A stretch of DNA of 11,017 nt from Bdellovibrionaceae bacterium UBA2466 (GTDB lineage Bacteria > Bdellovibrionota > FAC87 > UBA2466), in contig DDPO01000158.1 of the NCBI GenBank assembly GCA_002342225.1, positions 1-11,017 of the forward strand. The letters are read 5' to 3'. The notes beneath the pieces were generated by a model. The model made no database searches, was not told the DNA's origin, and was given only the letters and a program-made list of their open reading frames with translations. The stretch's first letter is position 1. Each line of letters starts with the position of its first letter. Position numbers and translations under genes: made by a program. Positions 1 through 6,672 of this stretch are shown piece by piece.

Positions 1-425
1 TATCCTTCATTTCTCACTTTTTCGGATGTTACAACCACATCCACCAGTGCATTGTAATTGGCCTCGGCCGTGAAAAATGCGAGTCGCAAGATAGTTTCAT
101 CTCTGTCATTACAATCAGTCACTTTGATTGGCTTTTCGATGCGTCTGATAAAACGCGTCTCTTCACTCTGGGTTTTAAAAAAAACCATTACATTCTTGGC
201 TCTTTCCATCGTATTTTCGTAAGAAATAAGTTCAGGGCCGACTTTTTCATCAAAACAGGGGCCACAATAGTGTCGGTGGGTTAACGTTTCAGGAATCGAT
301 TTTAAAAAACCAAAACTATCTTTTTTTAAAATCTGAACACATTTTTTACATTGAAGCGCATGACAAAGTTCGCACTCAAGAGTTGCTCTCGGTAAACGAC
401 ATGAACTACACAAGGAGTTTTTCAT
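1..425 (-). CDS. Cys-rich FYVE/RING-like zinc-binding protein, 3' end beyond window
   Basis: I do not recognise this gene by name. The visible part is 141 codons from ATG at 425, and the C-terminus lies beyond the left edge. Its first 60 residues hold four CxxC pairs: C6/C9, C18/C21, C26/C29 and C54/C57. The spacing (CxxC-x8-CxxC-x4-CxxC-x24-CxxC) is that of cross-brace zinc fingers, and the CxxC-x4-CxxC core matches FYVE domains. The FYVE lipid-binding basic motif (RRHHCR) is absent, so membrane phosphoinositide binding is not supported. From about residue 70 the chain is Cys-poor. A stretch near residues 118-141 (around NALVDVVVTSEKVR) looks like an alpha/beta unit faintly reminiscent of YbjQ-type small domains, but this is weak. 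No signal peptide is seen, so it is probably cytoplasmic. The ATG overlaps the TGA of the peroxiredoxin-like gene (ATGA), implying translational coupling. Zinc binding is likely and function is unknown. Confidence 0.8.
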   Translation of the reverse strand, partial: MKNSLCSSCRLPRATLECELCHALQCKKCVQILKKDSFGFLKSIPETLTHRHYCGPCFDEKVGPELISYENTMERAKNVMVFFKTQSEETRFIRRIEKPIKVTDCNDRDETILRLAFFTAEANYNALVDVVVTSEKVRNEG

Positions 426-1015
426 AGAGTTGAATGGGAGTTCCAAGTTCCCATTTTCCTTTGTTCTATAAACCTGTCCACTTCACTGAAGGGAATATGG
501 TCAGCAATGGTTTTACCATAATAAATGTTCTCGATAATTCCATCTTCGGCAATCAAAAAAGAAGCTGGAACCTGACCAAGTTGCCCATCTATCGAACCTT
601 GTAAAAAACCATTCGCAAAGGCTTTAAGAAATTGAAGAGCAACACTGGGCCGATAAACGGCTTTGAGGCTAACGTCGGTTTGATAAAGTTCATAAAGCAA
701 TTTATTGGGATCTGGGATCCAATAAATCCAATTGGGCGGGTTATTAAGGTTGCTAAACTTTTCAAGAGGGGATTCAAAAATGGACACTATCGATAGTCCC
801 TGTGAACGATAGTGTTCCTCGCGTCTTTTTACAGCATTGAGATGCAAATTACATAAGGGACAACCGGGATATCGATAAAAAATTAACCAGACCAAATGTC
901 CACGAAATCGATTGAGCGAAAGGGTATCGCCCGAAGTTGTTTTGGCAAGAAAATCAGGAGCCTTTTGCCCAACCCTGAGAGTTTTAGGACTTTTGATATT
1001 TTTCATCATACCCAT
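422..1015 (-). CDS. Peroxiredoxin-like (AhpC/TSA-type) thioredoxin-fold protein
   Basis: This 197-residue protein has the layout of AhpC/TSA-like redox proteins. It opens with a G-x-x-A-P-D-F entry (residues 16-22, GQKAPDF) and a TLSLNRFRG strand-turn. The active-site region YRYPGCPLCNLHL follows, with C52 and C55, then a probable cis-proline in the GQVPASFLI segment (P151). Two cysteines as CxxC, instead of the T-x-x-C of classical peroxiredoxins, resemble the SelL/peroxiredoxin-like branch, so thiol-disulfide or peroxide chemistry is inferred. The exact substrate cannot be read from sequence. No signal peptide is seen, so a cytoplasmic location is expected. The start is set at ATG 1015, which directly abuts the TAG of the barrel gene (TAGATG). 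In-frame ATGs at 1009 and 1006 are alternatives, and no strong Shine-Dalgarno decides between them. Its stop overlaps the start of the Cys-rich zinc protein. Confidence 0.85.
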   Translation of the reverse strand: MGMMKNIKSPKTLRVGQKAPDFLAKTTSGDTLSLNRFRGHLVWLIFYRYPGCPLCNLHLNAVKRREEHYRSQGLSIVSIFESPLEKFSNLNNPPNWIYWIPDPNKLLYELYQTDVSLKAVYRPSVALQFLKAFANGFLQGSIDGQLGQVPASFLIAEDGIIENIYYGKTIADHIPFSEVDRFIEQRKMGTWNSHSTL

Positions 1016-1765
1016 CTACCAACTAAACGCAGTCGTTAAAGTAACAAAATGCAACCATGCAAAAGTGTACACTTTACTATTATCAGCTCCCCCCTCAAGA
1101 GTTCGATAACCCAATCCGAAATCCCAAGTCGGAGAGAGAGAGTACCAAGTCTGAAGAGTAACATCTTCAGCTCTACCCTGCGGAGCCGCTAATGCATCCA
1201 TATCAAACTCTAATCTCCATTGGGGACTCAAAAAATACTTCGCATTAAAGTTAAGAAGGGGAACAAAGCCTACATTAGAATACTCTTTAGAAGTAGCCCC
1301 TTGAGACAGAGCTACCAGCGCGTTTCGTATCTTTGCAGTAAACCCAACTTTTAAAATCCAATCTTCATTTTTTAGAAACTGATATCGATAGCTTAAGCGA
1401 TAGGAATGGAATCGATACTTACCTTGAATAGCCTGACCTGCAGCGAAAGTGGTTCCATCAAACTTAACGGAACTATCAAATGTTTTACTTCCTGTAGTTT
1501 CAAACGGAAAAACCAGTGCTCGCAAACTATGGTTCTCACTCAACTGATAACTTAAATAAAAGCGAGGGGCGAAAATGGCTGATCGATTAAAATCAGCAAG
1601 GTCAAATCGAGTGCCGTCCGATGAGTTTGGAATTTGATTACGATTTAAAGATTGCCAAGCAAGAGCCCCTTCAAAATCGAACCGAAATTTTTTAGTTTCA
1701 TTGTTTTCAGTTTCGGATCCGAAAACTTGAAATCCTAAAAAGATAAGAATTAATAATATTTTCAT
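1016..1765 (-). CDS. Predicted outer-membrane beta-barrel protein
   Basis: I do not recognise a named family. The 249-residue product begins with a typical Sec signal peptide: K2, then a hydrophobic run ILLILIFLGFQVF, with likely cleavage after V-F-G at residue 16. The rest has no helical membrane segment. It is rich in alternating aromatic/polar stretches such as FYLSYQL, YRFHSYRLSYRYQF, WRLEFDMDAL and WDFGLGYRTL, and ends in an aromatic residue (TTAFSW). These are marks of small 8-12 strand outer-membrane barrels. A mature length of about 233 residues fits that class. A role as porin, adhesin or receptor cannot be told from sequence. No clear Shine-Dalgarno precedes ATG 1765. A strong terminator ends only about 16 bases upstream, so expression may depend on read-through or on a promoter within the preceding gene. 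It leads a tight three-gene set with the peroxiredoxin-like and Cys-rich genes. Confidence 0.75.
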   Translation of the reverse strand: MKILLILIFLGFQVFGSETENNETKKFRFDFEGALAWQSLNRNQIPNSSDGTRFDLADFNRSAIFAPRFYLSYQLSENHSLRALVFPFETTGSKTFDSSVKFDGTTFAAGQAIQGKYRFHSYRLSYRYQFLKNEDWILKVGFTAKIRNALVALSQGATSKEYSNVGFVPLLNFNAKYFLSPQWRLEFDMDALAAPQGRAEDVTLQTWYSLSPTWDFGLGYRTLEGGADNSKVYTFAWLHFVTLTTAFSW

Positions 1766-1781
1766 TTTATAATTTTCAAAT

Positions 1782-1813
1782 AAAAAAGGGCTCGGCTTTT
1801 AGGCCGAACCCTT
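1782..1813 (-). terminator. Strong intrinsic terminator after the DUF3015-like gene
   Basis: Read on the minus strand, a 9-bp stem (GGGTTCGGC pairing with GCCGAGCCC, one G-T wobble) closes a 6-base loop. It is extended by an AA/TT pair and followed directly by a run of six T. The arms are at 1803-1811 and 1788-1796. It lies about 20 bases past the stop of the DUF3015-like gene, so it should end that transcript. It is only about 16 bases before the start of the next co-directional gene. Confidence 0.9.
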
Positions 1814-1831
1814 AAGTTTGATCTTTTTTGA

Positions 1832-2335
1832 TTAAGCTCCACAAGAAGTTGCTAAATAAGGATCCTGAGCAATTTGAGCTTTTATATTTTTATACATTTG
1901 AACTGCTGTTTCGTTAGGCTTAATGATTTCAGCATATTTGGATTGAGCCATATGACCAAAAGCACTTGAGTCTTTGCAGCCCAAAGCCTGCGCAAACCCA
2001 GCGACATACTCTCCTTCTCCTTGAGCTAGCTCAATGGAAAGGCTCTCTTGATTGGCAAGAGCAAACGTAACGCCAGCTTCTTCATTTTTTGTGAAACTAT
2101 GCTTGTCACAGCCAAGAGTTCCAAACGTCATTCCGAAAGTAGGAGGAACGAAAGCGTTGGTGGTTCCTCGAGTCGTTGTTCCTAAGAAGCTTTTTTTCTG
2201 AGTAATCTGCCAACCCAAACCACAACCGTCTGTTCCAACATCATTCATTCCAGCAGAACTTTTCCCTGCTGCAGCAAACGAATTCGAAGACAAGGAAACT
2301 AATGCTGTAACGATAAATAAAGCGAAGTATTTCAT
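1832..2335 (-). CDS. DUF3015-family secreted four-cysteine protein
   Basis: This small exported protein has unknown function. From ATG 2335 it is 167 residues. The frame is open 27 codons further up to 2416, but 2335 is chosen because it is preceded by AAAGGA with 5-base spacing and begins a clean signal peptide (MKYFALFIVTALVSL, cleavage near SFAAA, residue 23). The mature chain matches my memory of DUF3015: an N-terminal GCGLGW, then TFGMTFGTLGCD near residue 70, then a helix with LAQGEGEYVAGFAQALGC near 103-120. Four cysteines (C38, C76, C120, C165) suggest two disulfides in the periplasm. It follows the DUF4105-like gene on the same strand after about 100 bases. I recall these two families as frequent neighbours, which would suggest a shared envelope role, but no activity is known. 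It has its own candidate -10 and a strong terminator, so it can be transcribed alone. Confidence 0.88.
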   Translation of the reverse strand: MKYFALFIVTALVSLSSNSFAAAGKSSAGMNDVGTDGCGLGWQITQKKSFLGTTTRGTTNAFVPPTFGMTFGTLGCDKHSFTKNEEAGVTFALANQESLSIELAQGEGEYVAGFAQALGCKDSSAFGHMAQSKYAEIIKPNETAVQMYKNIKAQIAQDPYLATSCGA

Positions 2336-2340
2336 AGTGA

Positions 2341-2346
2341 TCCTTT
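2341..2346 (-). promoter_or_regulatory. Ribosome binding site fixing the DUF3015-like start
   Basis: AAAGGA on the minus strand lies 5 bases before ATG 2335. It supports the internal start over the upstream open extension to 2416, whose first 27 residues lack signal-peptide character. Confidence 0.8.
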
Positions 2347-2374
2347 CATGATGAGTTAAAGATATAACTTTCCG

Positions 2375-2380
2375 ATTATA
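2375..2380 (-). promoter_or_regulatory. Candidate -10 box (TATAAT) for the DUF3015-like gene
   Basis: A perfect TATAAT on the minus strand sits about 40 bases before ATG 2335, giving a 5' leader of roughly 30 bases. The hexamer 17 bases upstream (TACTTT) is a poor -35, so the promoter may need an activator or another sigma factor, or the match may be chance in AT-rich DNA. Confidence 0.45.
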
Positions 2381-2434
2381 TTTAAAAACAGTTGGGAAAA
2401 GTAGGTGAAAGATCATTAAAGCTGTTGCGGCGTG

Positions 2435-4348
2435 CTAGAAATAGTAATTAAGCGACACCTTACCCTCAAGAAATGAAGATTCTCCGTCTACGGAAGGAAT
2501 CACCTGACTTAAAAACCTTATCTCCCAATTGCGACTCACAGCAAAAGATTGGTTCAATTGAAATTCTAGAAACTGACTTCTTCGATCTTTTTGAAAGAGA
2601 TCCCACATCCAGCTTGCTTGCAGTTGGATCTTGTAACCCTCAAATAAATTAACAATAGCCCCTGTCTGCCATTTTGGAAAAAACCGATAGCCTAATCGAA
2701 AAGAGCTTCCAGCTTCAACTTGGGCTATACCCAGAGAATAAACAACACCTCGGTTTGAACCCCAACCTAAAGCAGCACCCCCTCCTACCTCAAAATGAGC
2801 AACTTGGCAGTGGTCGCAGCGTAAATCTTTCGGTGAAATAACCTCCAATCGCATGGTCCAAGATGGGTGTCTATCCAAAGGCTCAAGTGGTGACAAAGAA
2901 ACAACAGAAAGCACATGAAGATTTTCGACTCTCACATATTTGCTTTCACTATAATACCTAAGCGTCATTGATGGAAAATCGACTTGAGAAAAAGGTGTGT
3001 ATCCCAAATCACTATTGAGAAGATCATGAAAAGCGAATTTAAATTGCACATCTTGAAAAAATTGGGTTGTAGGATTTTTTTTAGCTCTAGATTCAATACC
3101 AGAAGATAAACTCAATCGATAAGTATCATGAGCAAGGTCGGGCCTCGAAGCATCTTGTAAATTGATCGATTCCGCCTCTGGGTTTTGTGACTTTCCCAAA
3201 GTACTACGTTTTAATAAAACTTCTTGAAAAAGCTGGCTCTCTTTCTCGTCCCAATCTCGCTCTCTTTTCTTTTTTACATAAAGAAGATATTCCGAAACAC
3301 TGTCGAGCACTTGAGAGTCAGAAATTTCCTTCGCCGGACTTTGATAATGAATCAAACTTTGAAAGTTTTTCTTCTGCACTAAACTTAGTTTTTCATAGTG
3401 CCTTATCATTTTTTTCTGCAGTGAGGGTCGATACTTAACGCTCTTAACAGCCCCCGGGATAACAGCTACTTTTTTTATCGTCTCCCCGGGAATGACATAA
3501 ATCGCATAATCGGTCAGTTTCCAATCGGGCTTGGCAACTTCCAAAAAAGCAAGTAACTGATAGGAGCAATTTTCGTCGAGAAAGTAGTAACTAAAAAATC
3601 CATTGGTCTCTACTTCCCAAATATTTTTTACAAGTCTTAACGTTTCCTCAGTATTGAGATTGAGTTCATACTCCCAAACATCGCGGCTCTCATTCTTGAC
3701 GTACTCGTTTACTTTTGAGTAGTACGGCAACAGTGAAAACTCTCCACGATACCCCCCAGTAAGGCCAAAGACTACAAAGGCTAGACCATTTTCATCATCA
3801 GCCACTTGAGCTGCATAGCTAATTCCCCAATCCAGAAGATCCTGTTTTTTTTGATCTCGAGACTTTGAATTAATTTTTAAAAACGTGTGTCCGAACATCG
3901 ATCCCGGATTATGTGGGTAGGCACTCGAAAAAACTAAAGTAGCAGATTCAGGATTTAATTTTTCGAGGTACTCTTGGAGTTTCGGACAAGGAACATCCTC
4001 GATGTTCAAATCTAAAGATTCTTTTAAATATCGATATCTCTCAGGAAAAGCGCATTGTGGATGTTGCTTTAAACGGCCAACTTCTAAATTTTTGCTCAAA
4101 GCCTCGACTGTGGCCTTCAATTCAGAATAAGGATCTGTTTTTCCCTCAGGTGAAAAAAAGAAGTCACTCCCTTCGACCCGACTTCGATATCCTCCCCAAA
4201 AGCTCTTTTCATAATGACCTAGACGAAGCCAATATGGGCTCTTTGATAAAGTGTCCATGGCCATTGATTTATTCAATTGTTCTGATTTTGATGCAGCAAG
4301 CAACAAGGTTGAAAAAACGATCGTGAAATAACAAAGAATGACCTTCAC
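2435..4348 (-). CDS. DUF4105 (Lnb N-terminal periplasmic domain)-like protein with barrel-like C-terminal part
   Basis: This 637-residue exported protein has a signal peptide (CYFTIVFSTLLLAAS, residues 6-20). The region at about residues 130-300 carries the marks I associate with DUF4105: YPHNPGSMFGHTFLKI (H154) and YYFLDENCSYQLLAFLEV (C261). An N-C pair following a G-H motif is the order seen in circularly permuted papain-like (LRAT/YaeF-type) folds, so a Cys/His hydrolase or acyltransferase is possible but unproven. From about residue 400 the chain is rich in alternating aromatic strands and ends in LNYYF, a typical outer-membrane barrel ending. The soluble domain may therefore be tethered to the outer membrane. 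The start is GTG at 4348: an in-frame TAA lies just upstream and the signal peptide begins there. The DUF3015-like gene follows. The biological role is unknown. Confidence 0.85.
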   Translation of the reverse strand: MKVILCYFTIVFSTLLLAASKSEQLNKSMAMDTLSKSPYWLRLGHYEKSFWGGYRSRVEGSDFFFSPEGKTDPYSELKATVEALSKNLEVGRLKQHPQCAFPERYRYLKESLDLNIEDVPCPKLQEYLEKLNPESATLVFSSAYPHNPGSMFGHTFLKINSKSRDQKKQDLLDWGISYAAQVADDENGLAFVVFGLTGGYRGEFSLLPYYSKVNEYVKNESRDVWEYELNLNTEETLRLVKNIWEVETNGFFSYYFLDENCSYQLLAFLEVAKPDWKLTDYAIYVIPGETIKKVAVIPGAVKSVKYRPSLQKKMIRHYEKLSLVQKKNFQSLIHYQSPAKEISDSQVLDSVSEYLLYVKKKRERDWDEKESQLFQEVLLKRSTLGKSQNPEAESINLQDASRPDLAHDTYRLSLSSGIESRAKKNPTTQFFQDVQFKFAFHDLLNSDLGYTPFSQVDFPSMTLRYYSESKYVRVENLHVLSVVSLSPLEPLDRHPSWTMRLEVISPKDLRCDHCQVAHFEVGGGAALGWGSNRGVVYSLGIAQVEAGSSFRLGYRFFPKWQTGAIVNLFEGYKIQLQASWMWDLFQKDRRSQFLEFQLNQSFAVSRNWEIRFLSQVIPSVDGESSFLEGKVSLNYYF

Positions 4349-4359
4349 AGCGATGGCAT
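4345..4359 (-). other. Possible four-codon minicistron overlapping the DUF4105-like start
   Basis: ATG CCA TCG CTG TGA begins at 4359 and ends inside the GTG start codon of the DUF4105-like gene (GTGA overlap). The main gene lacks a clear Shine-Dalgarno, and GGGA lies about 10 bases before the mini-ATG. Reinitiation from this leader peptide is possible, but five codons can arise by chance. Confidence 0.25.
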
Positions 4360-4510
4360 CTTAACGATCCCGACCCCACATGGCAAAAAATTATGGATCT
4401 ACAGTTTAACGCTCCTTACCTAAACCCTTTCTTTGATCTGTGAATTGCTCCCAATCCTCTAACAATGTTAAACTTAGACAGGTCTAACCCTTCAAAACAA
4501 CGAAAGTTTC
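4349..4510. promoter_or_regulatory. Divergent intergenic promoter region
   Basis: This 162-base gap lies between head-to-head genes and must hold the start signals for both. On the plus strand, TTGCTC (4445-4450) and TAAACT (4469-4474), 18 bases apart with an extended-minus-10 TG at 4466-4467, form a modest sigma70 candidate for the sugar cassette. On the minus strand, CATAAT (4395-4390) lies about 42 bases before the GTG of the DUF4105-like gene but lacks a good -35. No riboswitch-like structure or RNA gene is seen. Confidence 0.5.
4474..4487. promoter_or_regulatory. Perfect inverted repeat, candidate operator
   Basis: TTAGAC-AG-GTCTAA is a perfect 6-2-6 inverted repeat. It begins at the last base of the candidate plus-strand -10 and covers the expected transcription start of the sugar cassette, a classic repressor position. 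No regulator gene is in the window to match it to. Confidence 0.4.
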
Positions 4511-5575
4511 ATGAAAATATTGATCACAGGCGGCGCTGGATTTGTAGGATCATCTTTGGCCCTCCATTTTAAAAACAAATATCCCAAAGGCCGCATATTG
4601 GCTTTTGACAACTTAAGGCGCCGAGGCTCCGAAATAAATCTCTCCAAATTTAAGGAATGCGAAATTGAGTTCGTTCACGGAGATATCAGAAACCCAGCAG
4701 ACTTTGAATCTTTGAATGAATCATGGGACATTCTTCTAGAGTGTTCTGCTGAGCCAAGTGTTTTAGCTGGAATAAACTCCTCTCCGAAATATGTCCTTGA
4801 GACAAACCTCTCAGGAACAATGAGCTGTCTAGAATTTGCAAGAAAACATTGCGGATTGTTTCTATTTTTGTCGACATCCAGAGTTTACTCCATAGCCCCA
4901 TTACGAGAACTCAATCTCAAGGAGGCGGAGACCCGTTTTAAACTTTCAGATAGTCAGACGTTACCAGGAGTCAGCTCTAAGGGTATCTCAGAGCTCTTTC
5001 CTACCGACTCAAGTCGTTCGTTTTATGGCACAAGCAAATTAGCTTCGGAATATTTGATCCAAGAATATTCTTATGCTTACGGACTAAAATCCCTAATTAA
5101 TCGCTGTGGAGTGATTGCTGGACCAGGGCAATACGGCAAAGTGGACCAAGGAGTTTATACGCTTTGGGTGGCAAGGCATTTTTTCAATCGAGCATTGAAA
5201 TTTACAGGCTTTGGCGGAACAGGAAAACAAGTAAGAGACTTAATTCACATCGCCGATTTGATTGAACTGATAGACAAACAGATCGATTCAAAAATCAATA
5301 AGCAAGGGCAGACATTCAATGTAGGCGGTGGAATCGAGAGTAATGTTTCTCTTTTAGAGTTTACTCATTTGTGCCAAGAAGTGACGGGAAACTCAGTTCC
5401 TATGTCGAGTCAAAAAGAATCACCCGATGTTGATATCCCTTGGTACATTTCAGATTGTTCAAAAGCAAAAGCTACTTTCGATTGGGCACCCAAACGAACG
5501 GTCAAAACCATAGTGACCGATATCAACCAGTGGTTAACTAAAAACAAAGAACTTCTCACAAGTTCTTTCGAATAA
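4511..5575 (+). CDS. NAD-dependent nucleotide-sugar epimerase/dehydratase (extended SDR), tyvelose-epimerase-like
   Basis: This 354-residue cytoplasmic enzyme is of the extended short-chain dehydrogenase type. Visible motifs are the Rossmann GGAGFVG (G7, G10, G13), D33 at the end of beta-2 (NAD over NADP), GDIR at 57-60, the LSTSRVY strand (S121-S123) and the catalytic YGTSK (Y172, K176). A late [14 protein letters not shown] is typical of sugar epimerases. The [15 protein letters not shown] segment (33-47) resembles CDP-tyvelose/CDP-paratose 2-epimerases, so C-2 epimerisation of a nucleotide sugar is a reasonable guess. UDP-hexose 4-epimerase or a dehydratase cannot be excluded. It is first in a three-gene set with a paralogous SDR 20 bases downstream and a GT2 enzyme, suggesting synthesis and transfer of a surface sugar. 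No clear Shine-Dalgarno precedes ATG 4511. Confidence 0.88.
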   Translation: MKILITGGAGFVGSSLALHFKNKYPKGRILAFDNLRRRGSEINLSKFKECEIEFVHGDIRNPADFESLNESWDILLECSAEPSVLAGINSSPKYVLETNLSGTMSCLEFARKHCGLFLFLSTSRVYSIAPLRELNLKEAETRFKLSDSQTLPGVSSKGISELFPTDSSRSFYGTSKLASEYLIQEYSYAYGLKSLINRCGVIAGPGQYGKVDQGVYTLWVARHFFNRALKFTGFGGTGKQVRDLIHIADLIELIDKQIDSKINKQGQTFNVGGGIESNVSLLEFTHLCQEVTGNSVPMSSQKESPDVDIPWYISDCSKAKATFDWAPKRTVKTIVTDINQWLTKNKELLTSSFE

Positions 5576-5581
5576 GAATCA

Positions 5582-5589
5582 AGAAAGGG
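5582..5589 (+). promoter_or_regulatory. Ribosome binding site of the second SDR gene
   Basis: AGAAAGGG ends six bases before ATG 5596. It shows that the second SDR has its own translation start even though only 20 bases separate it from the first gene's stop. Confidence 0.7.
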
Positions 5590-5595
5590 CACCTT

Positions 5596-6672
5596 ATGGC
5601 GATTGCCATTATATCTGGGTCGTCCGGACTCATTGGAAGTGAGTCGGCTGAATTTTTTCATGACAAAGGTTTCGAAGTTATCGGTATCGATAATGATTTA
5701 AGAAGCTACTTTTTTGGGAAAGACAGTTCCACTGCTTGGAATAACGCACGACTTACAAAAAAACTTAAAAACTTCTCCTCTTTTTCCATCGATATTCGTA
5801 ATCAAGACGAGATATTTAAGCTTTTTAAAAAACATGCTTCAGATATCAAAATTGTTATTCACACGGCTGCACAGCCGAGCCATGACTGGGCAGCGAAAGA
5901 GCCCTTTACCGATTTCACAGTGAATGCCCATGGAACTTTAGTACTACTTGAGGCCACTCGCCAATTTTGTCCTGAAGCTACTTTCATTTTCACATCCACT
6001 AACAAAGTGTATGGGGACAAACCCAACTCTCTCCCTCTCATAGAAACGAAAAACAGATGGGAAGTGGATCCGAAACACCCCTACAGTGAATTTGGAATTG
6101 ATGAAGAGATGTCAATCGATCAATCGAAACATAGCCTCTTTGGTGCCAGCAAAGTAGCTGCAGATGTCCTCGTACAAGAATATGGACGGTATTTCGGATT
6201 AAAAACGGGTGTTTTTCGAGGTGGATGTCTCACGGGCCCCATGCACTCAGGTGCCGAATTGCATGGGTTTCTAGCATACCTTGTTCATTGTGGAGTTTCC
6301 GGTAAACCTTACAATATTTATGGATACAAAGGAAAACAGGTAAGAGACAACATTCATTCTCATGATTTAGTAAATGCGTTTTGGCATTTTTCTAGAAATC
6401 CAAAATCAGCAGCAGTTTATAACATTGGCGGAAGTCGACACAGTAACTGTTCTGTTTTAGAAGCTATTGAAAAAATCGACAAGCTCACATGTCGAAATCT
6501 CAAATATCAAGTTGTGGATCAAAACCGGTCGGGAGACCACATTTGGTGGATCAGTGACGTCAGAAAATTCCAAAGAGATTACCCCGAATGGAACTATCGT
6601 TATGACATTGATGCTATACTCGAAGAAATGGTTGCTATCAGTAGTGACTCTCTGAAAAGGAAAAGCGCATGA
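5596..6672 (+). CDS. CDP-paratose 2-epimerase-like SDR with Phe replacing the catalytic Tyr
   Basis: This 358-residue extended SDR shares the architecture of the preceding gene. It has Rossmann GSSGLIG (G8, G11, G14), D32, DIRN near 66-69, [11 protein letters not shown] (89-99), [10 protein letters not shown] (132-141), [19 protein letters not shown] and a late WWISDVRKF. It closely resembles proteins commonly annotated as CDP-paratose/tyvelose 2-epimerase. The YxxxK site reads FGASK: F182 stands where the general-base Tyr is expected, with K186 kept. I recall the same LFGASK in relatives, so this is probably a subfamily trait and not a mutation, but it implies altered chemistry or a non-catalytic partner role. 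The tandem position beside a sibling that keeps Tyr fits a two-enzyme or heteromeric arrangement. Its TGA overlaps the ATG of the glycosyltransferase (ATGA), so the two are likely translationally coupled. Confidence 0.88.
   Translation: MAIAIISGSSGLIGSESAEFFHDKGFEVIGIDNDLRSYFFGKDSSTAWNNARLTKKLKNFSSFSIDIRNQDEIFKLFKKHASDIKIVIHTAAQPSHDWAAKEPFTDFTVNAHGTLVLLEATRQFCPEATFIFTSTNKVYGDKPNSLPLIETKNRWEVDPKHPYSEFGIDEEMSIDQSKHSLFGASKVAADVLVQEYGRYFGLKTGVFRGGCLTGPMHSGAELHGFLAYLVHCGVSGKPYNIYGYKGKQVRDNIHSHDLVNAFWHFSRNPKSAAVYNIGGSRHSNCSVLEAIEKIDKLTCRNLKYQVVDQNRSGDHIWWISDVRKFQRDYPEWNYRYDIDAILEEMVAISSDSLKRKSA

Noticed and set aside
1..425. True FYVE phosphoinositide-binding domain
   Set aside because: The RRHHCR-type basic motif and the WxxD and RVC signatures are absent. 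Only the cysteine spacing matches, so the lipid-binding claim is dropped.
912..1109. Open frame of 65 codons on the plus strand
   Set aside because: It lies entirely opposite the peroxiredoxin-like and barrel genes, has no domain or ribosome site, and is a shadow frame.
2336..2416. N-terminal extension of the DUF3015-like frame by 27 codons to an ATG at 2416
   Set aside because: The extension has no signal-peptide character and no ribosome site. ATG 2335 has AAAGGA at 5-base spacing and a clean signal peptide right after it.
3187..3438. Open frame of 83 codons on the plus strand, and another at 4057-4326
   Set aside because: Both are antisense to the well-supported DUF4105-like gene and have no protein-like motif.
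5410..5661. Minus-strand open frame spanning the junction of the two SDR genes
   Set aside because: It is antisense to two strongly supported genes and shows no recognisable domain.
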